From JAPLDP01 sp964628285 (GTDB taxonomy: Bacteria; Bacteroidota; Bacteroidia; Bacteroidales; JAGONC01): a DNA stretch of 22,554 nucleotides. The DNA is taken from NCBI GenBank assembly GCA_964628285.1, contig CAZVNP010000053.1:1-22554 (forward strand), read 5' to 3'. The translations under genes were made by a program, and so were the position numbers. The notes under the pieces are model-generated. The model saw nothing but the letters and a program-made list of their open reading frames with translations, ran no database searches and had not been told where the DNA came from. Positions within the stretch are counted from its first letter, which is position 1. Every line of letters begins with the position of its first letter. Shown one piece after another: positions 8,542 through 16,093 of the stretch.

Positions 8542-11500
8542 TTATTTTGCCAATGTTTTTATTTTATCCAAAAACTTCTGTCCGTCCTGTGTTTCAAGTT
8601 CACATCTCAGGCATCTCATGGCTTCCTTTTTTGCCTGTTCCTCCGAATAGCCCTGTTCAACTTCAATAAAATTATACTTCCGTTTCTCAGGTGTCAGTAA
8701 CGGCATCCCGACACGTTTTGCCGATACTAATTCCTCCAGTTCATTATCGGATAACAACAAGGGCTCAACATACATTGAAGGTCTTGTAATCTTATATTCA
8801 CGTTTTACTTCCTTTCCACTGACATATTGATCAATGGATTCGGCGGCGATTTTTCCGGCTGAGACTGCCTCAACAACCGAGTTGGGCCCGGTAACAATAT
8901 CGCCCCCCGCGAAGACTCCCCTGACATTCGTTTCCAACGTTTCACCATTGATTGACAGAGTGCTCCATTTGGTTATTTCCAATCCTTCTTTTTGAAGAAA
9001 AGCAACTTCGGGCTTTTCACTGATTGATACGATCAATGTATCAAGTTCGACAAGAAATTCCGAATCTTTCACCGGAATTGGGACTCTTCTTCCCGACGCA
9101 TCAACTTCGCCTAACTCCATCCTGACAAATTCGCAGGCTTTAAGCCGGCCTTTTTCAGAGATGATCCTGACAGGCGCAGTTAAAAATTCGAACTTAATAC
9201 CCTCTTCCATTGCGCCTTCGACCTCTTCTTTATAGGCAGGTATTTCGGAAATTGAACGTCTGTAAAAAATGGTCACATTCTCGGGTTTGGTGGTTCGAAG
9301 TGCGCTTCTTGCCGTGTCAACCACCGTAATGCTTTCGGATGTCTCGGAACGTAAAGCACTCCTTGCGGCATCAACGGCTGAATTTCCTCCTCCGATGATT
9401 CCGACACGCTTTCCTATTTCAATGCTTTTATTGATGTTAAGGTTTAGCAATGCTTCCATTCCGGGAATCACACCTTTTACATCTTCACCGGCGATATTCA
9501 ATTTCAGGGACATATTGGCTCCGGTGGCAATAAACACGGCTTTATAGCCCCGGACAAACAAATCATCCAGATGAAAATCCCTTCCAAGAGCTGTATTGGT
9601 TTTAAACTCCATTCCTGAACTTCTTATATAATCGATATCAGCCTGAACGATTTTCCTGGGTAATCGATATTCAGGAATGCCCAGGGTAAGCATGCCTCCC
9701 AATACATTCTGTTTTTCAAATATGGTAACCTCATATCCTTTTTGTGATAAATAGAATCCGCATGTCAGCCCCGCAGGTCCGGATCCGATTATCGCTATTT
9801 TGGAATCTTTGTCTTTCCTTAGCGGTTTGACATTTGCTTCGATATTATTTTCCAGCGCATAATCTGTCGCAAACCGTTTTAAATTTCGTATTGCTATCGG
9901 ATCTCCGTGTTCACCCGCTTTACATTTCAATTCACAGGGATGGTGGCATACACGGGCGAGAACGGATGAAAACGGATTGTCTTTTTTAATGATTTCAACC
10001 GCTTTCTTATATTGACCTTTGGCAATAAGGGCTATATAAGTGCACGCTTCTGTACCGATAGGGCAGGTATACTGACAAGGTGAAGAGATAATTTCTTTAC
10101 AGACGGCGGCAGTACATTTCTTCTTTTCAATGTGGTCAATGTATTCGTCCTTGAAATACCTTAAAGTCGCCAGCACGGGATTGGGGGCCGTTTGCCCCAG
10201 TCCGCACATGGAGGCATCTTTTATTACCGAACCAAGTTCCATCAAAAGATCAATATCAGTGATCTTACCTTTCCCTTCAGTTATATTGGTAAGAATTTCA
10301 TTCATTCGTTTTGTGCCTTCCCTGCATGAGGAACATTTCCCGCATGATTCTTCCTGCAGGAAATTGGTAAAATATCTGGCCACATCAACCATGCAGGTGT
10401 TTTCATCCATTACGATCATTCCTCCCGATCCCATGATGGAACCGGCTTTGGTCAGGCTTTCATAATCAATAGGAATATTAAACATGCTTTCAGGGATACA
10501 TCCGCCTGAAGGACCGCCGGTTTGAATGGCTTTTATTTTGGCATTTCCGCTTGATCCGCCCCCAATTTTATATACCACATCTTTTATGGTCGTTCCAAGA
10601 GGTACTTCCACCAATCCGGTATTCTTTATTTTTCCTACCAATGAAAATATTTTTGTCCCCGTGTTACCGGGTATTCCCACTTTGGCATAATCCCTGGCTC
10701 CAAGGTTAATAATAACGGGTATATTTGCCAGCGTCTCCACATTATTAATGCAAGTCGGCGATCCAAATAAACCTTTATTAACCGGAAATGGCGGGCGTTG
10801 TCTCGGCTGACCCATCTGCCCTTCAATGGATTTAATCAGCGCAGTTTCTTCTCCGCATACAAAAGCACCTGCTCCTTTAATGATTTCGATATCAAAATCA
10901 ATACTGCTTCCAAGTATATTTTTACCTAATATTCCCAGGCTGCGTGCCTGATTTATTGCAATGATCGAATGTTTGATAGCCAACGGATATTCCGTTCTTA
11001 CGTATATTATGCCACGGGTCGCGCCGATGGCGATACCGGCAATCATCATCCCTTCAATCACCGAGTGTGGATTTCCCTCCAGAATGCTTCGGTCCATATA
11101 AGCTCCCGGATCGCCTTCGTCGGCATTGCAAATGATGAACTTTTGAATGCCGTATTTACCTGCCTGCCTGGCCAGTTTCCATTTAAGACCTGTAGGAAAG
11201 CCCCCTCCTCCCCGTCCTCTTAACCCTGAATTGGAAATTTCCTCTATGATCCATTCCGGTTCCGGCCGGGTGATAACTTTTTCAAACGCCGCATAACCGC
11301 CGTTTTTAATATAATCGTATATTTTGATCGGGTCTGTCTTTTGATTATTACCCAGGATCGTCCTTGTCTGGTTCTTAAAAAAAGGTATTTCCGATTGTGA
11401 CCCAAATCGTTTTACACCACCGGGTTCCTTGTACAACATTTCCTTAATGACCTTTCCGGTAATAGCAGCATTTATAATTTTCGGCACATCTTCCATCTTC

Positions 11501-11769
11501 AATTTCGGGTACACATTGAATCCCGGTTCAACGATAATGAACGGGTCCATTTCGCAAAAACCAAGACATCCCGTGATTCTCAGGGAAATTTTTTCATTGA
11601 GGTTGTGTTCAATTATATAACGTTTTATGATCCTGATAATATCATTTGAACCGCTTGCCTGGCCTCCTGTACCTGCACATATTGCCAAACAGGGCTTATC
11701 ATCTTTCTCTTCACCTAGAATGACTTTTCTGAACTCGACGAAATTTTCAACTGAAATTAACCGCTTCAT
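8542..11769 (-). CDS. NuoF-GltD fusion: NADH/FMN subunit joined to NAD(P)H-FAD oxidoreductase
   Basis: A 1075-residue two-part flavoenzyme. Residues 1-100 are a thioredoxin-like 2Fe-2S domain (C27, C31, C68, C72). Residues ~150-545 are NuoF/HydB-like: glycine-rich GRGGGGFPTGLKW, NADEGDPGAYMDR and GAGAFVCGEETAL for NADH and FMN, then ESCGKCSSCREGT and ASMCGLGQ for a 4Fe-4S cluster. Residues ~546-1075 are the GltD/NfnB type: N-terminal 4Fe-4S cysteines (CTAAVC, CQYTCPIGTEAC, CHHPCELKC), an FAD fold (GSGPAGL, ~658), an NAD(P) fold (GGGNSAVDAARSALR, ~790) and a second FAD motif (FAGGDIVTGP, ~950). The NAD(P) fold contains a diverged 18-residue tandem duplication (D800-V817 and D818-Y836). Having NADH and NADPH sites on one chain suggests transhydrogenase or electron-bifurcating activity, as in Nfn and Stn-type enzymes. 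It starts 27 bp after the NuoE-like gene. Confidence 0.9.
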   Translation of the reverse strand: MKRLISVENFVEFRKVILGEEKDDKPCLAICAGTGGQASGSNDIIRIIKRYIIEHNLNEKISLRITGCLGFCEMDPFIIVEPGFNVYPKLKMEDVPKIINAAITGKVIKEMLYKEPGGVKRFGSQSEIPFFKNQTRTILGNNQKTDPIKIYDYIKNGGYAAFEKVITRPEPEWIIEEISNSGLRGRGGGGFPTGLKWKLARQAGKYGIQKFIICNADEGDPGAYMDRSILEGNPHSVIEGMMIAGIAIGATRGIIYVRTEYPLAIKHSIIAINQARSLGILGKNILGSSIDFDIEIIKGAGAFVCGEETALIKSIEGQMGQPRQRPPFPVNKGLFGSPTCINNVETLANIPVIINLGARDYAKVGIPGNTGTKIFSLVGKIKNTGLVEVPLGTTIKDVVYKIGGGSSGNAKIKAIQTGGPSGGCIPESMFNIPIDYESLTKAGSIMGSGGMIVMDENTCMVDVARYFTNFLQEESCGKCSSCREGTKRMNEILTNITEGKGKITDIDLLMELGSVIKDASMCGLGQTAPNPVLATLRYFKDEYIDHIEKKKCTAAVCKEIISSPCQYTCPIGTEACTYIALIAKGQYKKAVEIIKKDNPFSSVLARVCHHPCELKCKAGEHGDPIAIRNLKRFATDYALENNIEANVKPLRKDKDSKIAIIGSGPAGLTCGFYLSQKGYEVTIFEKQNVLGGMLTLGIPEYRLPRKIVQADIDYIRSSGMEFKTNTALGRDFHLDDLFVRGYKAVFIATGANMSLKLNIAGEDVKGVIPGMEALLNLNINKSIEIGKRVGIIGGGNSAVDAARSALRSETSESITVVDTARSALRTTKPENVTIFYRRSISEIPAYKEEVEGAMEEGIKFEFLTAPVRIISEKGRLKACEFVRMELGEVDASGRRVPIPVKDSEFLVELDTLIVSISEKPEVAFLQKEGLEITKWSTLSINGETLETNVRGVFAGGDIVTGPNSVVEAVSAGKIAAESIDQYVSGKEVKREYKITRPSMYVEPLLLSDNELEELVSAKRVGMPLLTPEKRKYNFIEVEQGYSEEQAKKEAMRCLRCELETQDGQKFLDKIKTLAK

Positions 11770-11796
11770 ATTTGTGTTCTTGTTGAACTGGTGGTG

Positions 11797-12765
11797 CTAT
11801 ATCTCCAAAATATGCCCTTTACAGCCGCGTTTCGGACAAACCTGGACAACACCGCCGGTATTTATTATCAATGGTATCATATCGGTGGAACATTCCGGAC
11901 ACTTTGATGAACCGGATAATTCGGAATGACAATGGGGACAAAAAAAATTGGCTATACTGCCTTTAGGTTGCTGATATTCAGATTTATATGTATGACAACC
12001 ATATAGAGAAGACAAACAGAGCCATCCATGTATCCCGTTGAATGTAATAGTCACTCTTATTGAGGGATAACCATCTAACAGGTTTTTATTATCCATCAGT
12101 GAATGATTACATTGGGGACAATTTACACTTAAGGGAAAGATTCGTTTATCAGTTGCGGCATCGATAATATCCGTTCCCCTTATGGTCTTTTCAATAATCT
12201 GTTTTACTGCTTGTTTTTTTACGCCGGTATAATATTTGCCATCAGCTACCACCACCGGACCCAATGCGCATGCTCCCAGACAATTCACGGTTTCAAATGT
12301 GATTTCATTATCGGCTGTTGTTTCTCCTGATCTGATGCCAAGTTGTTTTTCAATTTCCGTGACAACCGATTTCGTTCCCCTGATGTGGCATGCTGTCCCC
12401 ATACAGGCCGATAAAAGATGCTTCCCTCTTGGTTTTAAACTGAATGCCTTATAAAATGTGGCCACTCCGTAAACATCTCTCATCGGAATGTCTAACTGAA
12501 AAGAAATTTCTCTGAGAATCTTTTCAGGTAAATAGTTATAATGTTGTTGAACCTCCTCCAAAATGGGAATGAGAAGATCATTGTGTTTGGCTGCCAATGC
12601 TTTGACAAATTTTTTTATTCCGGTGGTCAATGAAGAATCAAATTCTTCACAATAGACAATTGGTTTGGGGGAAGTTTTAATAATCAGGCAACGGTCCAGA
12701 TTATTACAAGTGCTGCAAATACTTTTTTCAATAATATCAGACCTTATATCGGTAATTGTGTCCAT
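11797..12765 (-). CDS. NuoE-like 2Fe-2S subunit with N-terminal Cys module and C-terminal zinc-ribbon-like tail
   Basis: A 322-residue protein, about twice the usual NuoE/HydC length (~160). Residues 15-42 hold the Cys module C17-x2-C20-x5-C26-x12-C39-EEF shared with the two small genes upstream. Residues ~50-200 are NuoE-like: a helical part, then the thioredoxin-like 2Fe-2S domain with CMGTAC (C121, C126) and CLGAC (C162, C166). Residues 210-322 are an added domain with paired cysteines (CPQC 216-219, CPHC 276-279, CPEC 289-292, CPKRGC 310-315), a zinc-ribbon-like pattern. The family role is to sit beside the NuoF-type subunit and shuttle or gate electrons near the FMN. Gene order NuoE, NuoF, NuoG-N is the standard diaphorase order. 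The function of the two added domains is unknown; metal binding or assembly is my inference. Confidence 0.9.
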   Translation of the reverse strand: MDTITDIRSDIIEKSICSTCNNLDRCLIIKTSPKPIVYCEEFDSSLTTGIKKFVKALAAKHNDLLIPILEEVQQHYNYLPEKILREISFQLDIPMRDVYGVATFYKAFSLKPRGKHLLSACMGTACHIRGTKSVVTEIEKQLGIRSGETTADNEITFETVNCLGACALGPVVVADGKYYTGVKKQAVKQIIEKTIRGTDIIDAATDKRIFPLSVNCPQCNHSLMDNKNLLDGYPSIRVTITFNGIHGWLCLSSLYGCHTYKSEYQQPKGSIANFFCPHCHSELSGSSKCPECSTDMIPLIINTGGVVQVCPKRGCKGHILEI

Positions 12766-12774
12766 ACTTGTTTT

Positions 12775-12904
12775 TTATAGGTACTCTTCACAATACCATG
12801 TTGTTGTATCAATATTTATGATCAGGCTGCAATCTTTTTTGGATGCATATATCAAATTCATTGCAATTAACACAGATGGTTCTTTCCACAACTTCGGGAT
12901 TCAT
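12775..12904 (-). pseudogene. Small Cys-module protein with one-base frame break
   Basis: From the ATG at 12904-12902 the minus strand reads 31 residues (MNPEVVERTICVNCNEFDIC...) to a TGA at 12811-12809. One base further on, the reading frame gives ...DTTTWYCEEYL and stops at 12777-12775, only 9 bp before the NuoE-like start. Joined, the two parts make a ~43-residue protein with C-x2-C-x5-C and a terminal YCEEY, exactly the Cys module of its neighbours, though with about five more residues before the last Cys. An A6 run at 12840-12835 is a natural place for a one-base slip or sequencing error. Removing one A gives a single open frame of 42 codons. The break could be a real inactivating mutation, an assembly error or programmed frameshifting. 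The gene is too short for ordinary ORF calling. Confidence 0.6.
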
Positions 12905-12937
12905 GACAATAGATTGTAATTATAATATTTGCGGGAG

Positions 12938-13219
12938 TTATTGATATTCGTTACAAAACCATACCCCACCCTCAGGTTTTGGCAAGACACAGGTACCCAA
13001 CTGATCACAATTCTGGCACAGACCTTTAACCGGTGCGTATTGAACGGGTAATTCCTTTTTATTTGTCTTTTTTTTATCCGGCAATGTTTGAGGTATATAA
13101 TCGTCAAATTCCTCACAATGCAATATTTTACCTTTAAATGATTTCCGCGTCGAACAATGTTCTGCATGAATACAGGTCGAGCAAATACCGGTACTCTCGT
13201 TTATCGTAATCACTTTCAT
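12938..13219 (-). CDS. Small protein with two C-x2-C-x5-C-x11/12-C modules
   Basis: A 93-residue soluble protein that I do not recognise as a named family. It contains two copies of one cysteine module: C13-x2-C16-x5-C22-x12-C35-EEF and C68-x2-C71-x5-C77-x11-C89-NEY, joined by a Lys-rich linker (DKKKTNKKE). The four-Cys spacing suggests a zinc or Fe-S site. The same module occurs at the N-terminus of the NuoE-like subunit and in the broken gene between them, so the protein is probably an accessory or electron-carrying partner of the redox complex. It is the first gene of the operon, starting about 40 bp after the predicted sigma-54 transcription start. No Shine-Dalgarno sequence is visible. 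Confidence 0.8.
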   Translation of the reverse strand: MKVITINESTGICSTCIHAEHCSTRKSFKGKILHCEEFDDYIPQTLPDKKKTNKKELPVQYAPVKGLCQNCDQLGTCVLPKPEGGVWFCNEYQ

Positions 13220-13269
13220 CTTAGTGGGATTTTGTTTTGAGATGAATTTTAAATTGTCTGGCTGCCCTA

Positions 13270-13285
13270 TTCAATATCGGTACCA
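13270..13285 (-). promoter_or_regulatory. Sigma-54-like promoter for the redox operon
   Basis: The minus strand reads TGGTACCGATATTGAA. It matches TGGCAC-N5-TTGCW in the GG of the -24 box, in A5 and C6, and in the TTG of the -12 box, with the correct 12-bp distance from GG to G. The final C of the -12 box is an A, a real weakness. The predicted start is near 13259, about 40 bp before the first gene's ATG. Directly upstream on the same strand lies an NtrC-type activator gene, which makes a sigma-54 promoter plausible. Confidence 0.4.
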
Positions 13286-13286
13286 A

Positions 13287-13306
13287 TAAAAAACGGGCTA
13301 CCCCGG
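13287..13306 (-). terminator. Weak intrinsic terminator for the response regulator gene
   Basis: On the minus strand CGGGGTAGCCCG is followed directly by TTTTTT: a short four-pair GC hairpin with a U-tract. It could compete with a CCCGG-TCTG-CCGGG hairpin that starts just upstream. The stem is short, so termination would be partial at best. It would end the kinase/regulator transcript before the redox operon. Confidence 0.3.
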
Positions 13307-13334
13307 CAGACCGGGAAAAAGAGAAACAAGGCAA

Positions 13335-13364
13335 GTCAAACCATTGTAAAATCAATGATTTGAC
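13335..13364. promoter_or_regulatory. 30-bp dyad, candidate enhancer site for the NtrC-type regulator
   Basis: The arms GTCAAACCATTG and CAATGATTTGAC are complementary at 11 of 12 positions, separated by TAAAAT. The centre lies about 90 bp upstream of the transcription start predicted from the sigma-54-like promoter, the usual distance for binding of an NtrC-family activator. A further TTTGAC half-site is at 13438-13443. No gene ends here on the plus strand, so a terminator is unlikely despite the T6 after the right arm. Confidence 0.45.
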
Positions 13365-13495
13365 ATTTTTTAAAAAAGATTGAACCGAATAACTAATAAC
13401 CTTTTAACCTGACAAGTATTGGGAAATAATCGGGGAGTTTTGACCCGGCCGGGAATAAATTCCTTATTCTGCATGTTCAGAAAAAGGATGAATCT

Positions 13496-14830
13496 TTACA
13501 TTTTGTTGCGCAGGGTTTTGCGGTCAATCCCTAAAATTCTTGATGCTTCAGTTTTATTATTTTTCACCGAACTTAATACGTTAAGGATATATTCCTTTTC
13601 TATTTCTTTGAGCGTTTTATTAAATGTCGGTTTATTCTGAAAATAGTAACGCATAGACGGAGGTAAATCGGTAATATCAATAGTATCACTATCCACCATA
13701 ACAATAAGGTGGTAAATTAAATTCTGCAGTTCTCTGATATTACCTTGCCAGTAATAATTTTTAAAGGCCTCCAATGCTTTGTCGGTATAGGAAGGGGTTT
13801 TTTTTCTGCCGATTTCGTTGACATATTTGTTTGTAAAAAAGTTAATCAGCAGGAATATATCATTTTCTCTTTCACGCAGGGGTGGTATCTGAATATTTAT
13901 AACATTAAGACGGTAATACAGGTCTTCTCTGAAATGTCCCTGTTTTACAAAATTGAATAAGTCGACATTCGTGGCCGCAATGATCCTGATGTTAATCCTG
14001 ATAGGTTTTTTATCACCCACCATATAAAATTCCTTCTCTTGTATGACACGAAGGAGTTTTGCCTGCATTGACAGGCTGGTGTTGCTGATCTCGTCGAGGA
14101 AAATGGTACCGCCGTCGGCTGTTTGAAAAAAGCCGGCTCTGGTCTCGTTAGCGCCGGTGAATGCTCCTTTAATATATCCGAATAACTCACTTTCCAATAA
14201 TTCGTTGGGGATGGCAGCACAATTAATTGCAACAAATGGAGCCATGGCCCGGTCACTCCTGTAATGGATGGCACGTGCAACCAATTCCTTGCCTGTCCCG
14301 CTCTCGCCTGTAATCAGCGTATTTACATTCGTAGATGCGATCTTCTCTATGGCCTCAAAAACTCTGCATATGGCCTCTGATTCCCCGATAATACCATAAA
14401 CATTACCCTGAAAAGATGTTTGTTTTTGGGTCGCTTTTGTTGCGGCAATCTTGTCTATTGCTTTCTGAACGGCTGAAAAAAGTTCCTCATCAGTGAATGG
14501 TTTTATCAGATATTCGTCAGCCCCTGATTTGATGGATTCTACCGCACTCTCAATGGATGGATAGCCTGTAATTACAAGAACTTCGGTATTTTTACAATTT
14601 TCACGGACATATTTCACAAGCTGAATACCGTTCGTCTGAGGCATCCGCAAGTCGGTAATCACAAGGTCCACAGGCGTTGTATCTAAAAAAATAATGGCAT
14701 CCGCAACATTGTCTGAAGTAAAAACCAGATACCCTTTGCTATCCAAATTTCTTTTGATCAATTCCAGGGTTTCGACGGAATCATCAACCACGAGAATTTT
14801 CTCGGATTCATTGTCATTTTGTTTTTTCAT
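13496..14830 (-). CDS. NtrC-family sigma-54-dependent response regulator
   Basis: A 444-residue transcription activator. Residues 10-125 are a receiver domain with acidic pair D16/D17, phospho-acceptor D60 (LVITD60LRMP), a conserved Thr in VITGYPS and Lys in LIKPF. Residues ~150-385 are the AAA+ domain: Walker A GESGTGKE, the sigma-54-contacting loop GAFTGA, Walker B GGTIFLDE and arginine-finger segment YYRLNV. The C-terminus is a Fis-type helix-turn-helix (KTEASRILGIDRKTLRNKM) that ends a few residues earlier than in most relatives. It overlaps the kinase gene by 17 bp, so the two are translationally coupled partners. Phosphorylation should drive open-complex formation at sigma-54 promoters; the sigma-54-like site just downstream is the obvious target. 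Confidence 0.93.
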   Translation of the reverse strand: MKKQNDNESEKILVVDDSVETLELIKRNLDSKGYLVFTSDNVADAIIFLDTTPVDLVITDLRMPQTNGIQLVKYVRENCKNTEVLVITGYPSIESAVESIKSGADEYLIKPFTDEELFSAVQKAIDKIAATKATQKQTSFQGNVYGIIGESEAICRVFEAIEKIASTNVNTLITGESGTGKELVARAIHYRSDRAMAPFVAINCAAIPNELLESELFGYIKGAFTGANETRAGFFQTADGGTIFLDEISNTSLSMQAKLLRVIQEKEFYMVGDKKPIRINIRIIAATNVDLFNFVKQGHFREDLYYRLNVINIQIPPLRERENDIFLLINFFTNKYVNEIGRKKTPSYTDKALEAFKNYYWQGNIRELQNLIYHLIVMVDSDTIDITDLPPSMRYYFQNKPTFNKTLKEIEKEYILNVLSSVKNNKTEASRILGIDRKTLRNKM

Positions 14831-15950
14831 TTTGAACCTCTGCTATTGGAAACCTGATTTCAAATTTTGCCCCTTTCCCTTTTTCACTCTCTACATTTAT
14901 TTCGCCTTTATGGGCGGTAACTATCCCATGAACAACGGAAAGCCCCAACCCGGTTCCCCTGTTAATTTCCTTGGTTGTAAAAAAAGGTTTAAAAATGTGC
15001 TGTTGAATATCGTTTGACATGCCTATCCCGGTATCTTCGACCGTCAGAAAAACTGATTCCGGATCACTGAAAGTTGAAAGGATTAATTTCCCGCCTTCCG
15101 GCATAGCCTGCATGGCATTGACCACGAGGTTGACAACGACCTGATTTATCTGTAGCGTATCGGCAAAAATAAAGGGAAGCTGATCGGCAAGAAAGTACGA
15201 AACCGTGATATTTTCTTTTAAGCACTGAGATTCAAGAATATACAAAGCATCTTTAATGATATGGTTGATATCCGTCATTTCAAAGCGTTGCGGCATTAAA
15301 TGAGAAAAGTACATTAATTTTTTAATTATTTCCCTGGCATTCAGTGCTGCTTTGATTATTTTTTCCAGATCTTTCTTTGCTTCCTCGGGCAGATTTTTAT
15401 TTTTTATGGCTAATTGGGCAAATCCCAGCACAGCTCCAAGCGGCTCATTGATCTCGTGGGCGATTCCTGCCGTCAGTTCACCTATGGTTGCAAGCCGGTC
15501 GGTATGCCTGATTTGCTCATAAAGCCGTTGTTTTTCCTCCAATGCTTCCTTGCGTTCAATGATTAAGGCCAGTTTCTGTGCAATAGCCTGAATCAGTTTT
15601 CTTTCCTCTTTAAGGAATGGCCCTTCATCGGCCTCAGGCATGGCCTTAATATAATAAACTTCAATGGTTCCTCTCGGCCGTCCGCCGACTACTATTTGTT
15701 CCGACTGCCTATATGGTAATTCACGAAATTCAGCAGAATCAAAATGATTATCGTCCAATATTATTCTTGCAACCGTATACTCAGGGTATTGCCAGGCCGG
15801 TGGGATTAACTTTAACACATTCTCCAAAAATATATTCAACGGCAAATTATCCTGATGGGCTAATTCAGAAATGCCATAAAGACAAGCCAGTTCTTTGATC
15901 CGCTCACGTAAGGAAGCCTCTGTAGAATACGAATTATTTTCGGGTTTCAT
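14814..15950 (-). CDS. Soluble sensor histidine kinase with GAF-like input domain
   Basis: A 378-residue cytoplasmic kinase with no signal peptide or membrane segment. Residues ~10-140 form a GAF-like sensor domain (LACLYGISEL...IPPAWQYPE...GPFLKEERKLI), a pattern frequent in kinases of anaerobes but with no known ligand. Residues ~150-215 are HisKA with the phosphorylated His in GIAHEINEP. Residues ~255-370 are the HATPase domain: N-box NLVVNAMQAM, G1 VEDTGIGM, G2 GTGLGLSVVHGI. It presumably senses a soluble intracellular cue (redox, metabolite or gas) and phosphorylates the regulator encoded by the overlapping next gene. Confidence 0.92.
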   Translation of the reverse strand: MKPENNSYSTEASLRERIKELACLYGISELAHQDNLPLNIFLENVLKLIPPAWQYPEYTVARIILDDNHFDSAEFRELPYRQSEQIVVGGRPRGTIEVYYIKAMPEADEGPFLKEERKLIQAIAQKLALIIERKEALEEKQRLYEQIRHTDRLATIGELTAGIAHEINEPLGAVLGFAQLAIKNKNLPEEAKKDLEKIIKAALNAREIIKKLMYFSHLMPQRFEMTDINHIIKDALYILESQCLKENITVSYFLADQLPFIFADTLQINQVVVNLVVNAMQAMPEGGKLILSTFSDPESVFLTVEDTGIGMSNDIQQHIFKPFFTTKEINRGTGLGLSVVHGIVTAHKGEINVESEKGKGAKFEIRFPIAEVQNEKTK

Positions 15951-15969
15951 GAGTAATCAATTATTTATA

Positions 15970-15977
15970 CAAAGTTA
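15970..15977 (-). promoter_or_regulatory. -7 box (TAACTTTG) for the kinase-regulator genes
   Basis: The minus strand TAACTTTG fits TAnnTTTG exactly and would start transcription about 13 bp before the kinase ATG. The best upstream partner is ATTG, 23 bp away, which is only a fair -33 match. Confidence 0.35.
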
Positions 15978-15991
15978 GCTAAATGTTGTAA

Positions 15992-16074
15992 TTCATTGTT
16001 CAATTGTATAATTGCTCCATTGCTCAATTATTAAATTATTGTTATAGTGTTATATTGCTATATTGCTATATTGT
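15992..16074. repeat. AT-rich degenerate short-repeat tract
   Basis: The tract consists of ATTG-rich words about 8-10 bp apart and ends in three tandem 8-mers (TATATTGC, TATATTGC, TATATTGT at 16051-16074), followed by six G. It lies upstream of the kinase promoter and could be bent DNA or a simple slippage tract. Confidence 0.6.
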
Positions 16075-16093
16075 TGGGGGGCGGTATTACGTT

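Noticed and set aside
12901..13167. 88-codon minus-strand frame overlapping the 93-residue Cys protein
   Set aside because: It is another frame of the same stretch without the Cys-module pattern; the 93-residue frame has the repeated module and is clearly the real one.
7848..13219. Operon as a [FeFe]-hydrogenase or formate dehydrogenase locus
   Set aside because: No H-cluster cysteines, no molybdopterin domain and no catalytic subunit of either type is encoded in the window.
13328..13345. Second sigma-54-like candidate TGGTTTGACTTGCC on the minus strand
   Set aside because: The distance from GG to GC is 10 instead of 12, so it does not fit the promoter geometry.
15992..16074. Short-repeat tract as a CRISPR array
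   Set aside because: Units are only 8-10 bp, degenerate and without spacers, and there are no cas genes.
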